From Bradyrhizobium elkanii WSM2783 (GTDB taxonomy: Bacteria > Pseudomonadota > Alphaproteobacteria > Rhizobiales > Xanthobacteraceae): a stretch of 64,000 nt of DNA. A program made the position numbers and the translations under genes. Positions 54,111 to 61,984 of the stretch are shown here, piece by piece; within the stretch, counting starts at the first letter, position 1; the number at the start of each line of letters is the position of its first letter. The stretch spans positions 788 to 64,787 of the forward strand of contig NZ_AXAP01000007.1 of the NCBI RefSeq assembly GCF_000472865.1. The letters are read 5' to 3'. The notes below the pieces were generated by a model, which saw only the letters and a list, made by a program, of their open reading frames with translations, had not been told where the DNA came from and did no database searches.

Positions 54111-54764
54111 CACACCGCCTCGCAGTTCGAGAGACGTCTGAGCAGTCTGTAGGTCGCGCTCGTGAGTAACGAGAAGCAGAGTCTTGCCGTGTTCGCGAAC
54201 CACACGGGTTAGCAACCCCATCACACGTTGTGCACTTTGGTCGTCAAGATTCCCGGTTGGCTCGTCAGCAAGGACGAGCGCAGGATCATTTGCCAACGCT
54301 CTGGCAACAGCAACCCGTTGCTGCTCTCCCCCGCTGAGCTGGGACGGATTGTGGTCGCTGCGATCGGCCAAGCCGACTAGATCAAGAAGTTCGCGGGCGC
54401 GGCCTTGGTTCGCTCGCCCCAACGCAATCATTGGGAGCAGGACATTCTCGAGCGCGGTCAGCTGCGGGATCAGATTATAGCTCTGAAACACCATACCGAC
54501 CTGCTCAGCCCGATACTTTGATGCCCGACTTCCGGACAGGCGACCGACGTCGATACCCGACACGAAGACCTCCCCCTGATCAGGCCGATCAAGTCCGGCG
54601 ACGATATTGAGAAGCGTGGTTTTGCCGGAACCGGATGGTCCGCTTAGCCGAACGAACCCACCCTTCTCGATTTCAAGTGAGACTTCGCGCAATGCACCAA
54701 CTGTGGCGTGGTCGCTACGATATGTCTTCGAGACTGAACGCAGGGAGATAAATGCAGGAGTCAC
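54090..54764 (-). CDS. LolD/MacB-type ABC ATPase
   Basis: A 224-residue ATPase starting at GTG 54764 behind GGAGGCAAG, overlapping the upstream permease stop. Walker A GPSGSGKT, Q-loop FQSYNLIPQL, signature LSGGEQQRVAVARAL, Walker B LVLADEPTGNLD, H-loop VTHE. It pairs with the two FtsX-type permeases upstream to form a mechanotransmission-type exporter. Confidence 0.85.
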   Translation of the reverse strand: MTPAFISLRSVSKTYRSDHATVGALREVSLEIEKGGFVRLSGPSGSGKTTLLNIVAGLDRPDQGEVFVSGIDVGRLSGSRASKYRAEQVGMVFQSYNLIPQLTALENVLLPMIALGRANQGRARELLDLVGLADRSDHNPSQLSGGEQQRVAVARALANDPALVLADEPTGNLDDQSAQRVMGLLTRVVREHGKTLLLVTHERDLQTAQTSLELRGGVLMSAPE

Positions 54765-56020
54765 GGGCTTGCCTCCGATAGAGTCGCTGCAACCGGCCCT
54801 CGCAGAAGCTGAACTGTGGTTGAAGCCAAGCCGACGCTCACGGCTGCAATCGCAATCGCCACCATCGAGCACACCACCACCCAATCGATTGTGGGCTCCG
54901 TCGGGCCAAGATCGGCCATGAGAGAAGGCATCGCGAAAGTTCGCGGCACGAAAGCACTGGCAGCGAGACCGCCAATGGCAACCGCAGCCAGTCCAAGCGC
55001 CAGCCCGAAGATGACAGCGGGAGCGATGCCCATCGCCGGCGGAAACCCGAGGGCCAGGAGCGTGGCATACTGCCGCCGACGCTCGACATAAATGTCATGC
55101 AGCAGGTTTGCGGCGAAGGATCCAGCCAATAGCAGCGTCGCGATGCTCATGGCGGAAAACAACGTCAGCGTCAGAGCGAAATCGCGCACCTTGCGCTGGT
55201 ATTGGCTGTATCGTTCCGTTATGAAGATGCCGGGCTCCAGCCGAAAGGCTTCCTGGAGCTTGGCCACGAGAGCTGGCACGTCAGAGGTGCTTCTGGCAAT
55301 GACGAGGGCATCGGTCAGGGTCTCGCGACCGAAAATGTCTTCGCTCGTCTGGATGTTCACGAATGCACCGCTCGAGACGAAGGTCGAATCGGGCCTCAAC
55401 GAGGGCGCTTCAGCCGACCTTGGCGGGGCGCCCCGTAGCTCTAATCTGTCGAGAATGCCAACGACGGTGAGCTGCAGATCCGTACCGTCCGCCTTCCGTA
55501 CCGGAAAGGTCCCGCCGATATCTACGCCGAGCGACCGAGCGGATGCTTGATCGAGCACCGCCACGGCACGATCCTCCCTCCGCAGGAACCGACCGCGCGC
55601 GAGCGAGAAGCTGCTCAAACCGCGCTCGACGTCGGGATCGATACCAAAAACATACATATTGAGAAAGCTGTCGCCGTTGACGACGTTGCGAAACAGCGAC
55701 TGCCGCCGAACAACCTGGCTGTCGCCCGTAGCCGTTCCCAGCTCGGCGGGATCGATGAGCGGTTCATAGACCGGAATTGTGAGCGGCGGCAAATATCCGC
55801 TCCGGGGGGTTTCAAACAAAGCTCGATTGAAGCGACTCTTCACCTCGACGACGTCAGGCCGATCCTGGTGTATCGCCCTGGTCAATGTATTTCGGGCCCC
55901 CGCGACCACCATCAGCGAGGCAGCTACCGTCGCGCTGGTAGCAGCGAGAACGATGGCGGCCGCAAGTGCTTCCACGAAGCGGCGGCCGTAGCCTCCGAAG
56001 GTAAGCTTCACCCACATCAT
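54761..56020 (-). CDS. FtsX-like ABC permease, second
   Basis: A 419-residue permease: one N-terminal helix (FVEALAAAIVLAATSATVAASLMVVA), a periplasmic domain of about 200 residues, then three C-terminal helices (TLFSAMSIATLLLAGSFAAN, the following pair to VVVCSMVAIAIAAVSVGLA). ATG 56020 overlaps the stop of the first permease (ATGA), so translation is coupled. The arrangement of two FtsX-type permeases plus an ATPase recalls the Campylobacter p19 iron cluster. Confidence 0.75.
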   Translation of the reverse strand: MMWVKLTFGGYGRRFVEALAAAIVLAATSATVAASLMVVAGARNTLTRAIHQDRPDVVEVKSRFNRALFETPRSGYLPPLTIPVYEPLIDPAELGTATGDSQVVRRQSLFRNVVNGDSFLNMYVFGIDPDVERGLSSFSLARGRFLRREDRAVAVLDQASARSLGVDIGGTFPVRKADGTDLQLTVVGILDRLELRGAPPRSAEAPSLRPDSTFVSSGAFVNIQTSEDIFGRETLTDALVIARSTSDVPALVAKLQEAFRLEPGIFITERYSQYQRKVRDFALTLTLFSAMSIATLLLAGSFAANLLHDIYVERRRQYATLLALGFPPAMGIAPAVIFGLALGLAAVAIGGLAASAFVPRTFAMPSLMADLGPTEPTIDWVVVCSMVAIAIAAVSVGLASTTVQLLRGPVAATLSEASP

Positions 56021-57414
56021 GCGGACACCCGAAGGAGCTGGGCAGGCGCTTGTGCAAGCGGCCACAGCAGTACCGGAAGAGCTGCGATGCTCGCAGCCAC
56101 AAGCGCAACGGCGACGGCAAAACCGAACGTTGAAGCGCTGCGAGCGAATGGCAGAATACTCACCGCCACTGCAGCGATCACTATGCCTGCGGCAAGCGCA
56201 GCGTACAGTCGGGCCGCGAAATAGAGCAGAACTCTAAACGGCGAAAAACCAACGGCTTGCAAAATTCCGAGTTCGCGCCAACGCGCCAGGATCAACTGGA
56301 TCTGCTGACCCGCTGCCCCGGCAGCCACGAGCCCAAGCAGGAGAAGGACGAAGAACGACCCTCCTGTTTCCAGTTTCCTTTGCTCTAGGAGCGCCGTCTC
56401 GAAATTGTTTCGCTCCGGCACTCTCAGGCAGAAGGTGGCCGGATTGGCAGCGCCGCAGTCTTGCTTGAGACCGAGCTGATCGAGCAGGGAAGTCGCTTCG
56501 CCTTCGACTGTCGGCACTTCCCGGACTGATTTCGCTCGCACGACAAGTTCCTTGGCTGCCGCCTCTTTCGGGGCTTGTATGCCGCGGGCGGCTAATTCCT
56601 CGCCGACAAATCCAAGAAATTCCTTCAAGAGCTGTTTGTTCAAAAGAATGGGCAACGTGGTTGCCACGCCCTCCGGCGCATCCGGCCGGCGGACTGTGAG
56701 GACTTCGCTGCCGCGCGCGGCGAGGCGCCAGAATGGCTCAAATCGCCCCTGGTCCGGGCCTACGAACTCGAATGTCCCGATCAGGTTTAGCTTCTCGTAG
56801 CGCCGAACGATTGGTGGATCTGCGTTCAGATACGTCAGATCGACGGTTGCTTCAGCAGCAGGTCGAATACCGACGTAGTCGGTGACCCCTGAGGGAACAA
56901 CAATCTCATTGCGATCAGGCGGACGTACCGTTCCAGATGTCGCAAGCAGGGGAGCACCGAGAACTGCCGCGGGCGCCTCTGGATTCAGATCGTGGAAATT
57001 CACATAATAGTCGCGGACTGGATCGAATGACCGATCGACGCCTAGCACAGTTGTCCGGGCACCGAGAGATTCCTGCTGCTTCTCGTTTTCGAAGACCACA
57101 AAGGAGGTGTCGGCCACCAAGCCGAGTTGTGTCCCATTATAGGGAGCATCGACCGACTGCACGCCGGAAATCGAATGCAGCGACTGGACCAGATTCGCGA
57201 CGTCGTTCGCAGGTACGCTCCCGAGCTCAATAACAAATGTCGCTGCTCCGGACGCTTCATAGTCGGTCAAGAGCTCCGCCTGTCGAAGACCTATCTGGCC
57301 CACAAAGAACGTGACTGCGATCAGTGCGAGTGCTATCGCCAGTGCGGTCACTAGGGACCGCAGCCACGCCCTCTTGAGATCGACGAAGGCGAGCCAAATC
57401 AGCCCGCGATACAC
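56017..57414 (-). CDS. FtsX-like ABC permease, first
   Basis: A 465-residue permease: helix near residue 20 (SLVTALAIALALIAVTFFVG), a large periplasmic domain with two cysteines (QDCGAANPATFCLRV), then three C-terminal helices (FFVLLLLGLVAAGAAGQQIQL, RLYAALAAGIVIAAVAVSIL, VAVALVAASIAALPVLL). It lies 8 bp after the small periplasmic gene. The two permeases differ in sequence and probably form a heterodimer. Confidence 0.75.
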   Translation of the reverse strand: MYRGLIWLAFVDLKRAWLRSLVTALAIALALIAVTFFVGQIGLRQAELLTDYEASGAATFVIELGSVPANDVANLVQSLHSISGVQSVDAPYNGTQLGLVADTSFVVFENEKQQESLGARTTVLGVDRSFDPVRDYYVNFHDLNPEAPAAVLGAPLLATSGTVRPPDRNEIVVPSGVTDYVGIRPAAEATVDLTYLNADPPIVRRYEKLNLIGTFEFVGPDQGRFEPFWRLAARGSEVLTVRRPDAPEGVATTLPILLNKQLLKEFLGFVGEELAARGIQAPKEAAAKELVVRAKSVREVPTVEGEATSLLDQLGLKQDCGAANPATFCLRVPERNNFETALLEQRKLETGGSFFVLLLLGLVAAGAAGQQIQLILARWRELGILQAVGFSPFRVLLYFAARLYAALAAGIVIAAVAVSILPFARSASTFGFAVAVALVAASIAALPVLLWPLAQAPAQLLRVSA

Positions 57415-57422
57415 GATCGTTC

Positions 57423-57821
57423 CTATCTCAGTTCGCGCTCGATATCCTCATGGAGCTCGCCGATCATACCGGAAATGGTCGATTTTACCTTGGTGGCGGG
57501 CGCGCCGCTCGTGAGCTCCTTGTCCAGCGAATCGAACAACAATTGTTGCTCGCGAGCTTCACGCGCTGAAATCCTTGGCGCCAAGCTGTTCCAAGCCGTA
57601 CGCGCTTCGCCAAACCGGGTTTGAGCTTCGGCGGCGTTGCCTGACGCGTAGGCTGTATCCACCGCGCGCAACGAACTCACGATCCGGTCCACCGATTCCC
57701 GGCCTTGGGACCTCTTCTGGGCAACCGCGGCGCCGCTCCAGCCTGCACTATCAATTCCGAGACCGACCGTCACCACGCCGGCCGTCAGCATTAGGCTAAT
57801 CCACATTGGGGCAGTTCTCAT
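57423..57821 (-). CDS. small periplasmic helical protein, first gene of the FtsX operon
   Basis: A 132-residue product with a signal peptide (MLTAGVVTVGLGIDSAG region), then an all-helical part, VDRIVSSLRAVDTAYASGNA and FGEARTAWNSLAPRISARE. The AR-x-W-x-L pattern resembles the N-terminal periplasmic domain of bacterial FTR1 iron permeases. AGGAGGATACG precedes the ATG. The shared OmpR-type element lies just upstream. Confidence 0.6.
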   Translation of the reverse strand: MRTAPMWISLMLTAGVVTVGLGIDSAGWSGAAVAQKRSQGRESVDRIVSSLRAVDTAYASGNAAEAQTRFGEARTAWNSLAPRISAREAREQQLLFDSLDKELTSGAPATKVKSTISGMIGELHEDIERELR

Positions 57822-57847
57822 CGTATCCTCCTGTAAGACGCCAGCTC

Positions 57848-57919
57848 GACCACGTTGATCTTGCCCGTCTCTCAGCGCGCCACCACTGAAGAATTTCTGA
57901 AATTCCTGTCAGGAAGCTG
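57848..57919 (+). promoter_or_regulatory. OmpR-type regulatory element, copy 1
   Basis: CTGAAGAATTTCTGAAATT at 57886-57904, flanked by CACGTTGATCTTGCC upstream and CTGTCAGGAAGCTG downstream, nearly identical to 61171-61243. CTGAA half-sites 11 bp apart are the usual spacing for OmpR/PmrA-class regulators. It lies directly before the FtsX operon start at 57821. Confidence 0.7.
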
Positions 57920-57975
57920 GGGCCGAAGGGAACCGCGTCTATAACGCTGGAGGAAGTCACGAAGCACAGCACACC

Positions 57976-58010
57976 GTGCGCGCATTTTGGTCGTCGAGAA
58001 GAAAAGACGC
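57976..58010 (+). pseudogene. remnant of a response-regulator 5' end
   Basis: GTGCGCGCATTTTGGTCGTC continues to GAGAAGAAAAG and matches the first codons of the regulator gene at 61301 (GTGCGCATTTTGATTATC), with a 2-base insertion. Together with the upstream element it shows that the promoter and regulator start were duplicated here and the regulator was lost. Confidence 0.55.
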
Positions 58011-58120
58011 ACGCAAATTCGCCGAGCTACCAGCTACGTACTCGCCGTCTTATGGAGCGCCACCCGCAAACAATTCGTAACCGTCATTCGCAAGCTTCAT
58101 TGGATGGTCTTCCCAAAGTC

Positions 58121-59239
58121 TCAAGTCCGACGCTTGGCTCGTTCAATGCGTCGGACGACCGTATACCGGATCATAGGCCCGTCTTGGGGATCATCGAGCC
58201 TAATGGAGGCGAGAGCTTCTGGTGGCGGTTCACGATTCCTGCCGAATTCTTCCACGTGAGATGCCTCGACGACTTCTACCGAGGAATCTCGCATGAATTC
58301 AGCGAAGGCCGCCACTTCCGCGCCCGTGGCCCCTCCGGCCCGCCACGAGGACTCGAAGACCCCCGATCCGTAATGACCATTCACATCAAGACCCAAGCCG
58401 ACATCGTAGTTTCGGCGCGAGGCCACGAAACCGGGGTAAACGTTTGCCGCCTCGTCATAGACTCTTGCCTTTTCGACTCCGACGCGAACCGCATTGGTCA
58501 TCGGCAGCTGATACAGGGTACCCCATCCTCCCCGTACGCAGACGAGATCCGAGCCACCGTAAACCGGGCGCTTCTCGTTATTCGTCGTCACTCTTTGCCT
58601 TCCATAATACGTGAAGCTAAAATTACCTACCGCAACGTGACCAACGCTCAACGTCGCAGCTTGATGCAGGTTTTCTTCAAGCACCAAGCCATAGTGAGCG
58701 AGATTGTCCACCGGGAAGCGATCGAGGAGTTCGTCCAGCTCGTTGGGCGCGGTGATAACTGTCTGGCCTCGACCTCCAGCCTCTCGCGGGTCTTTCACGC
58801 GGATTGGTCCGCGAGGGAGCATTCGGCCTGCGGCAATCCTCGCGTCCCGACGACAGAAGGCGGTATAGCCGGGCAACACCGCATTGCGTATTCGCTCTCC
58901 GAATTTGAATAGCCATCCATCTGGCCGATCTGCGTCCTTGTCGACGAGGGGATGTGTTATAGCCTTTGTCTTGACAAATGGATGCGGAACAACGCCACCG
59001 TAGAGATCGGTCGCGCCTCGAATGCCAAGAGATTCTGCTTCATCCAACAACAGGGTGTCGTCTGGAACGAAGTAGATATGACCACTGCGGTTACTGGCGG
59101 CGGTGCCGTAATCGCCGCCAAATTTATATTGCGTTAGCTTAGCGATTGCCTTGGCGTCGGCAGCCAACATGATTCTCTGATGGACGCGTAGCGGCTTTCC
59201 AAGTCGGGATGCATAAGTGACCACGGTACCTATTGGCAT
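58121..59239 (-). CDS. DUF3182 family protein (ATP-grasp-like), copy 2
   Basis: From ATG 59239 (MPIGTVVTYASRLGKPLRVH) 372 residues. IRVKDPREAGGRGQTVI, HYGLVLEENLHQAATLSVG, VYGGSDLVCVRGGW and ASRRNYDVGLGLD are the family signatures, shared with the copy at 52881. The frame is open to 59656, but the extra codons are antisense to the propeller gene. It follows that gene on the same strand after 124 bp. Confidence 0.75.
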   Translation of the reverse strand: MPIGTVVTYASRLGKPLRVHQRIMLAADAKAIAKLTQYKFGGDYGTAASNRSGHIYFVPDDTLLLDEAESLGIRGATDLYGGVVPHPFVKTKAITHPLVDKDADRPDGWLFKFGERIRNAVLPGYTAFCRRDARIAAGRMLPRGPIRVKDPREAGGRGQTVITAPNELDELLDRFPVDNLAHYGLVLEENLHQAATLSVGHVAVGNFSFTYYGRQRVTTNNEKRPVYGGSDLVCVRGGWGTLYQLPMTNAVRVGVEKARVYDEAANVYPGFVASRRNYDVGLGLDVNGHYGSGVFESSWRAGGATGAEVAAFAEFMRDSSVEVVEASHVEEFGRNREPPPEALASIRLDDPQDGPMIRYTVVRRIERAKRRT

Positions 59240-59363
59240 TCTCAGGACTGAACTCCAACGTTTGCTGATCCGCTCGGCTATTGGCGCCCCCGTGCGGCGC
59301 CTTGCGAGCGCCCCGAAGAAAGCCCGGCGGCGGCTCGCCAGCTCCCCACGTATTGGCCCTAGT

Positions 59364-60374
59364 TCACGGCGTCGGACGGAACACCCAGATTGCGGCTGGT
59401 TCGCCGGGATTGGCGCGTGCGGCGACGAAAAGCCGATCGAGATCGGGGACAAACAGCGCGGTTCGCGCGCCCGATATTGTCGGGATGTGAGCTGAGCGAC
59501 GGTATGCGTCTTCCTTTGCCTCGAACACATCCAGGTATCCATCGCCGCAGATGAGGTACACGCGATGGCGCTTCGCATCGAAGAAGAGGTCGTCTGAATC
59601 TCCGCAGGCATCGGCGGTCGCAATGATACTGCCGTCCTGCATTGAGAAGACGCCAAGCTGAGCGGGATTCCGGGACGCCACGAGAATGCGTCCGGACTCT
59701 TCGTCCAGGGTCATCGGAAAATTGCTGCCGGTGTCGACCGGCCAGTTCGCCACCTGCTTGCTGGCAAAGCGATCTATCACCGCTATCTCACGCGATTTCG
59801 GGACGTTTACGAAGATGCGACGGGATGAGCGGGCGAGTTGAAAACTCTCGGGGTGAGCCCGCAGCGGAATGTCTGCGATCTTGCCATTCGTCGCCGGGTC
59901 GATCTCTGCCAGTGAGCCATTGCCGTAGCCGACGAATATCCGGTTGGATGCAGGATCAATGCGAATGTTATCGGCATCATCTCCCAGATCGATCTGTCCT
60001 GCTGTCTCGTAATTCGGACCGCGGAACAACTGCACCGAACCATCACCGGCATTCGCAACAAGGAGCGTGTCACTCGACGGCACGTAGCCGATGCCTTGCG
60101 GTCGTTTCAGCCCGGTAATGACATGCTGCGCCCTGCTTTCCTTTAGATCGACGATCTGGACCCGATCGTCACCAAGCTCGGCGACGAAGAGGCGCTGCCG
60201 GGGCAGATCGATGGCTAAGTGATCAATCCGGCCGCTCACCTCGCCCAAAGCGATCTTGTTCTCGAGCTGGAGCGGTGGCGTCGCCGACGCCTGACCAAGC
60301 GATCGATCCACTGCGACCGTCGCCACCGCAATCACGGTGAAGCATACCACGCAATATTGACGCATAGTCTTCAT
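59364..60374 (-). CDS. YncE-type exported beta-propeller
   Basis: A 336-residue product with a signal peptide (VVCFTVIAVATVAVDRSLGQA). Repeated blades carry the YVTN-like pattern: RIDHLAIDLPRQRLFVAELGD, KRPQGIGYVPSSDTLLVANAGD, NIRIDPASNRIFVGYGNG, RTALFVPDLDRLFVAAR. Such propellers bind proteins or ligands in the periplasm; a link to iron and stress is known for YncE. Follows the PepSY gene after 60 bp. Confidence 0.75.
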   Translation of the reverse strand: MKTMRQYCVVCFTVIAVATVAVDRSLGQASATPPLQLENKIALGEVSGRIDHLAIDLPRQRLFVAELGDDRVQIVDLKESRAQHVITGLKRPQGIGYVPSSDTLLVANAGDGSVQLFRGPNYETAGQIDLGDDADNIRIDPASNRIFVGYGNGSLAEIDPATNGKIADIPLRAHPESFQLARSSRRIFVNVPKSREIAVIDRFASKQVANWPVDTGSNFPMTLDEESGRILVASRNPAQLGVFSMQDGSIIATADACGDSDDLFFDAKRHRVYLICGDGYLDVFEAKEDAYRRSAHIPTISGARTALFVPDLDRLFVAARANPGEPAAIWVFRPTP

Positions 60375-60434
60375 TCCATCAGGCCCAAACTGCTTGAGAT
60401 TGATATCGCCCTGCGAGATTTCGGTCAGCCTTGC

Positions 60435-60986
60435 TCAGCTCGCCGTTGGCTCGCCGCTGACGAGATCATAGAAAGTTGGTTTGATCGCATTGCCCTGGAC
60501 GACCATGGCTTCGAAGACGGGCTTGCCGCTACGGATCTTCTCTCTAACGGCCAGGACCGTACCCAGCGACGACGCCTTCTGGATGATCGCCGGTATGGTT
60601 ACCTTGGTCATTGACAGGAGCGAGTGGTACTGCGCCGACCGAGCGATGTGCTTTAGGTCAGCGAACACTTCCTTCTTAGGGCTCCAGGTCTCCGTCGTCA
60701 CATCGCCGATGTACTCGTTGAAGGAGTTGTCCTCCGCAGCGGTGCCAAAGCCCTTTGCCGAGGTGTAGATCGACAGCATGAGCTTGTCTTTGACCATTTC
60801 GTATTTCGCCTCGATGGGCACTTCAGTTCCCTTAGCCACCTGGTCGATGCCTTGCTGCAGGGTCAGCTTGGCGCTTGGCAGCGCCTTGATCAGAGTTGCC
60901 TGATCAGCATCTTCGGCCCAGGCAAGATTCTGCCCCAACGTCGCGAATACGACCGCGATAACGAGCATCAGGCCTTTTCTCATCAT
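60435..60986 (-). CDS. exported PepSY-type protein
   Basis: From ATG 60986 (GGAGGAGCTCAAC upstream) 183 residues. Signal peptide LMLVIAVVFATLGQNLAWA, then LPSAKLTLQQGIDQVAKGTEVPIEAKYEMVKDK, as in the PepSY gene at 48179. The middle and end differ (NEYIGDVTTETWSPKKEVF; PVFEAMVVQGNAIKP). First gene of the operon with the propeller and DUF3182 copy 2; an OmpR-type element lies about 225 bp upstream, between it and the regulator. Confidence 0.7.
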   Translation of the reverse strand: MMRKGLMLVIAVVFATLGQNLAWAEDADQATLIKALPSAKLTLQQGIDQVAKGTEVPIEAKYEMVKDKLMLSIYTSAKGFGTAAEDNSFNEYIGDVTTETWSPKKEVFADLKHIARSAQYHSLLSMTKVTIPAIIQKASSLGTVLAVREKIRSGKPVFEAMVVQGNAIKPTFYDLVSGEPTAS

Positions 60987-61170
60987 GTTGAGCTCCTCCT
61001 TGTATGCGCGAGAGTTCGCTTCTGTGGACTGCCTCTCAAATTTGACGGAAGCATCCAAAGTCGGCCGGGGCGGATTTCGATCGGGTCTTTTTGGCCACGC
61101 AACATTGTTGCCATTTCAGGTCCCCGATTGGTTCCACTGGTCGAGCCGGTGCTCGCCTTCGTGGTGCGGC

Positions 61171-61243
61171 TCGACCACGTTGATCTTGCCTGTCTCCCAG
61201 TGCGCCACCACTGAAGAATTTCTGAAATTACTGTCAGGAAGCT
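61171..61243 (+). promoter_or_regulatory. OmpR-type regulatory element, copy 2
   Basis: CTGAAGAATTTCTGAAATT at 61211-61229, with the same flanks as copy 1. It is in the region between the PepSY operon (minus strand) and the regulator gene (plus strand, start 61301), so it can serve both and allow autoregulation. Confidence 0.7.
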
Positions 61244-61300
61244 GCCGCAGCGACGAACCGTGTCTATAATGCCGTAGGAACTCTCGCAGCGGAGTACACC

Positions 61301-61984
61301 GTGCGCATTTTGATTATCGAGGACGAAAAGAAGCTCGCCAATGCGCTGCGCGAAGGCCTTAAGGCGGAGCACTATGAAGTTACGATTGCTGCGACGGGAG
61401 AGGACGGCTTCTTCCTCGCGAGCCAGCGCTCCTTCGACCTTCTGTTGCTCGATCTCATGCTGCCACGCCGCGACGGCATCGATGTCCTCGCCACGTTACG
61501 CAAATGTGGCAATCAGACGCCGGTATTGGTCCTGACGGCGAAGGACGCCGTCGAGGACAGGGTAATGGGCCTCGATCAAGGCGCCGACGATTACCTTACC
61601 AAGCCGTTTGCATTCTCCGAGCTGCTCGCGCGCATTCGCGCGCTCGTCCGCCGGGGGCGCATGGATCAGATTCTCAAGCTACAGCACGAGGATCTCGAGA
61701 TGGATCTCGTCACACACAAAGTCTCCAGGGGAGCGCATTCTCCCGACCTGACCGCGAAGGAATTCGACTTGCTCGAATACCTCCTGCGCCACAGCGGCAG
61801 TGTGGTGTCGCGAGAGATGCTGGCGCGCGACGTGTGGCACGCGACGGCCCGAGCTACACCGCTCGACAATGTGATTGATGTCACAGTCGCGCGGCTGCGT
61901 CGCAAGATCGACGAACCATCCGAGAAAAGGCTGCTGCACACGGTCCGCGGCGTTGGGTACATTCTGAGCGGGAGGCAAGAATGA
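61301..61984 (+). CDS. OmpR-family response regulator
   Basis: A 227-residue regulator starting at GTG 61301. Receiver: VRILIIEDEKKLANALREGL, phospho-acceptor in LLLLDLMLPRRDG (D51), LVLTAKD, and Lys in DDYLTKPFAF. DNA-binding winged helix: LTAKEFDLLEYLLRHSG, VARLRRKID, VRGVGYIL. Of the CusR/QseB/PmrA broad type. It is coupled (ATGA) to the kinase gene and probably binds the 11-bp-spaced repeats just upstream. Confidence 0.9.
   Translation: MRILIIEDEKKLANALREGLKAEHYEVTIAATGEDGFFLASQRSFDLLLLDLMLPRRDGIDVLATLRKCGNQTPVLVLTAKDAVEDRVMGLDQGADDYLTKPFAFSELLARIRALVRRGRMDQILKLQHEDLEMDLVTHKVSRGAHSPDLTAKEFDLLEYLLRHSGSVVSREMLARDVWHATARATPLDNVIDVTVARLRRKIDEPSEKRLLHTVRGVGYILSGRQE

Noticed and set aside
59242..59656. 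N-terminal extension of DUF3182 copy 2
   Set aside because: The extra 139 codons are Arg/Ser-rich and antisense to the end of the propeller gene; the domain starts exactly at ATG 59239.
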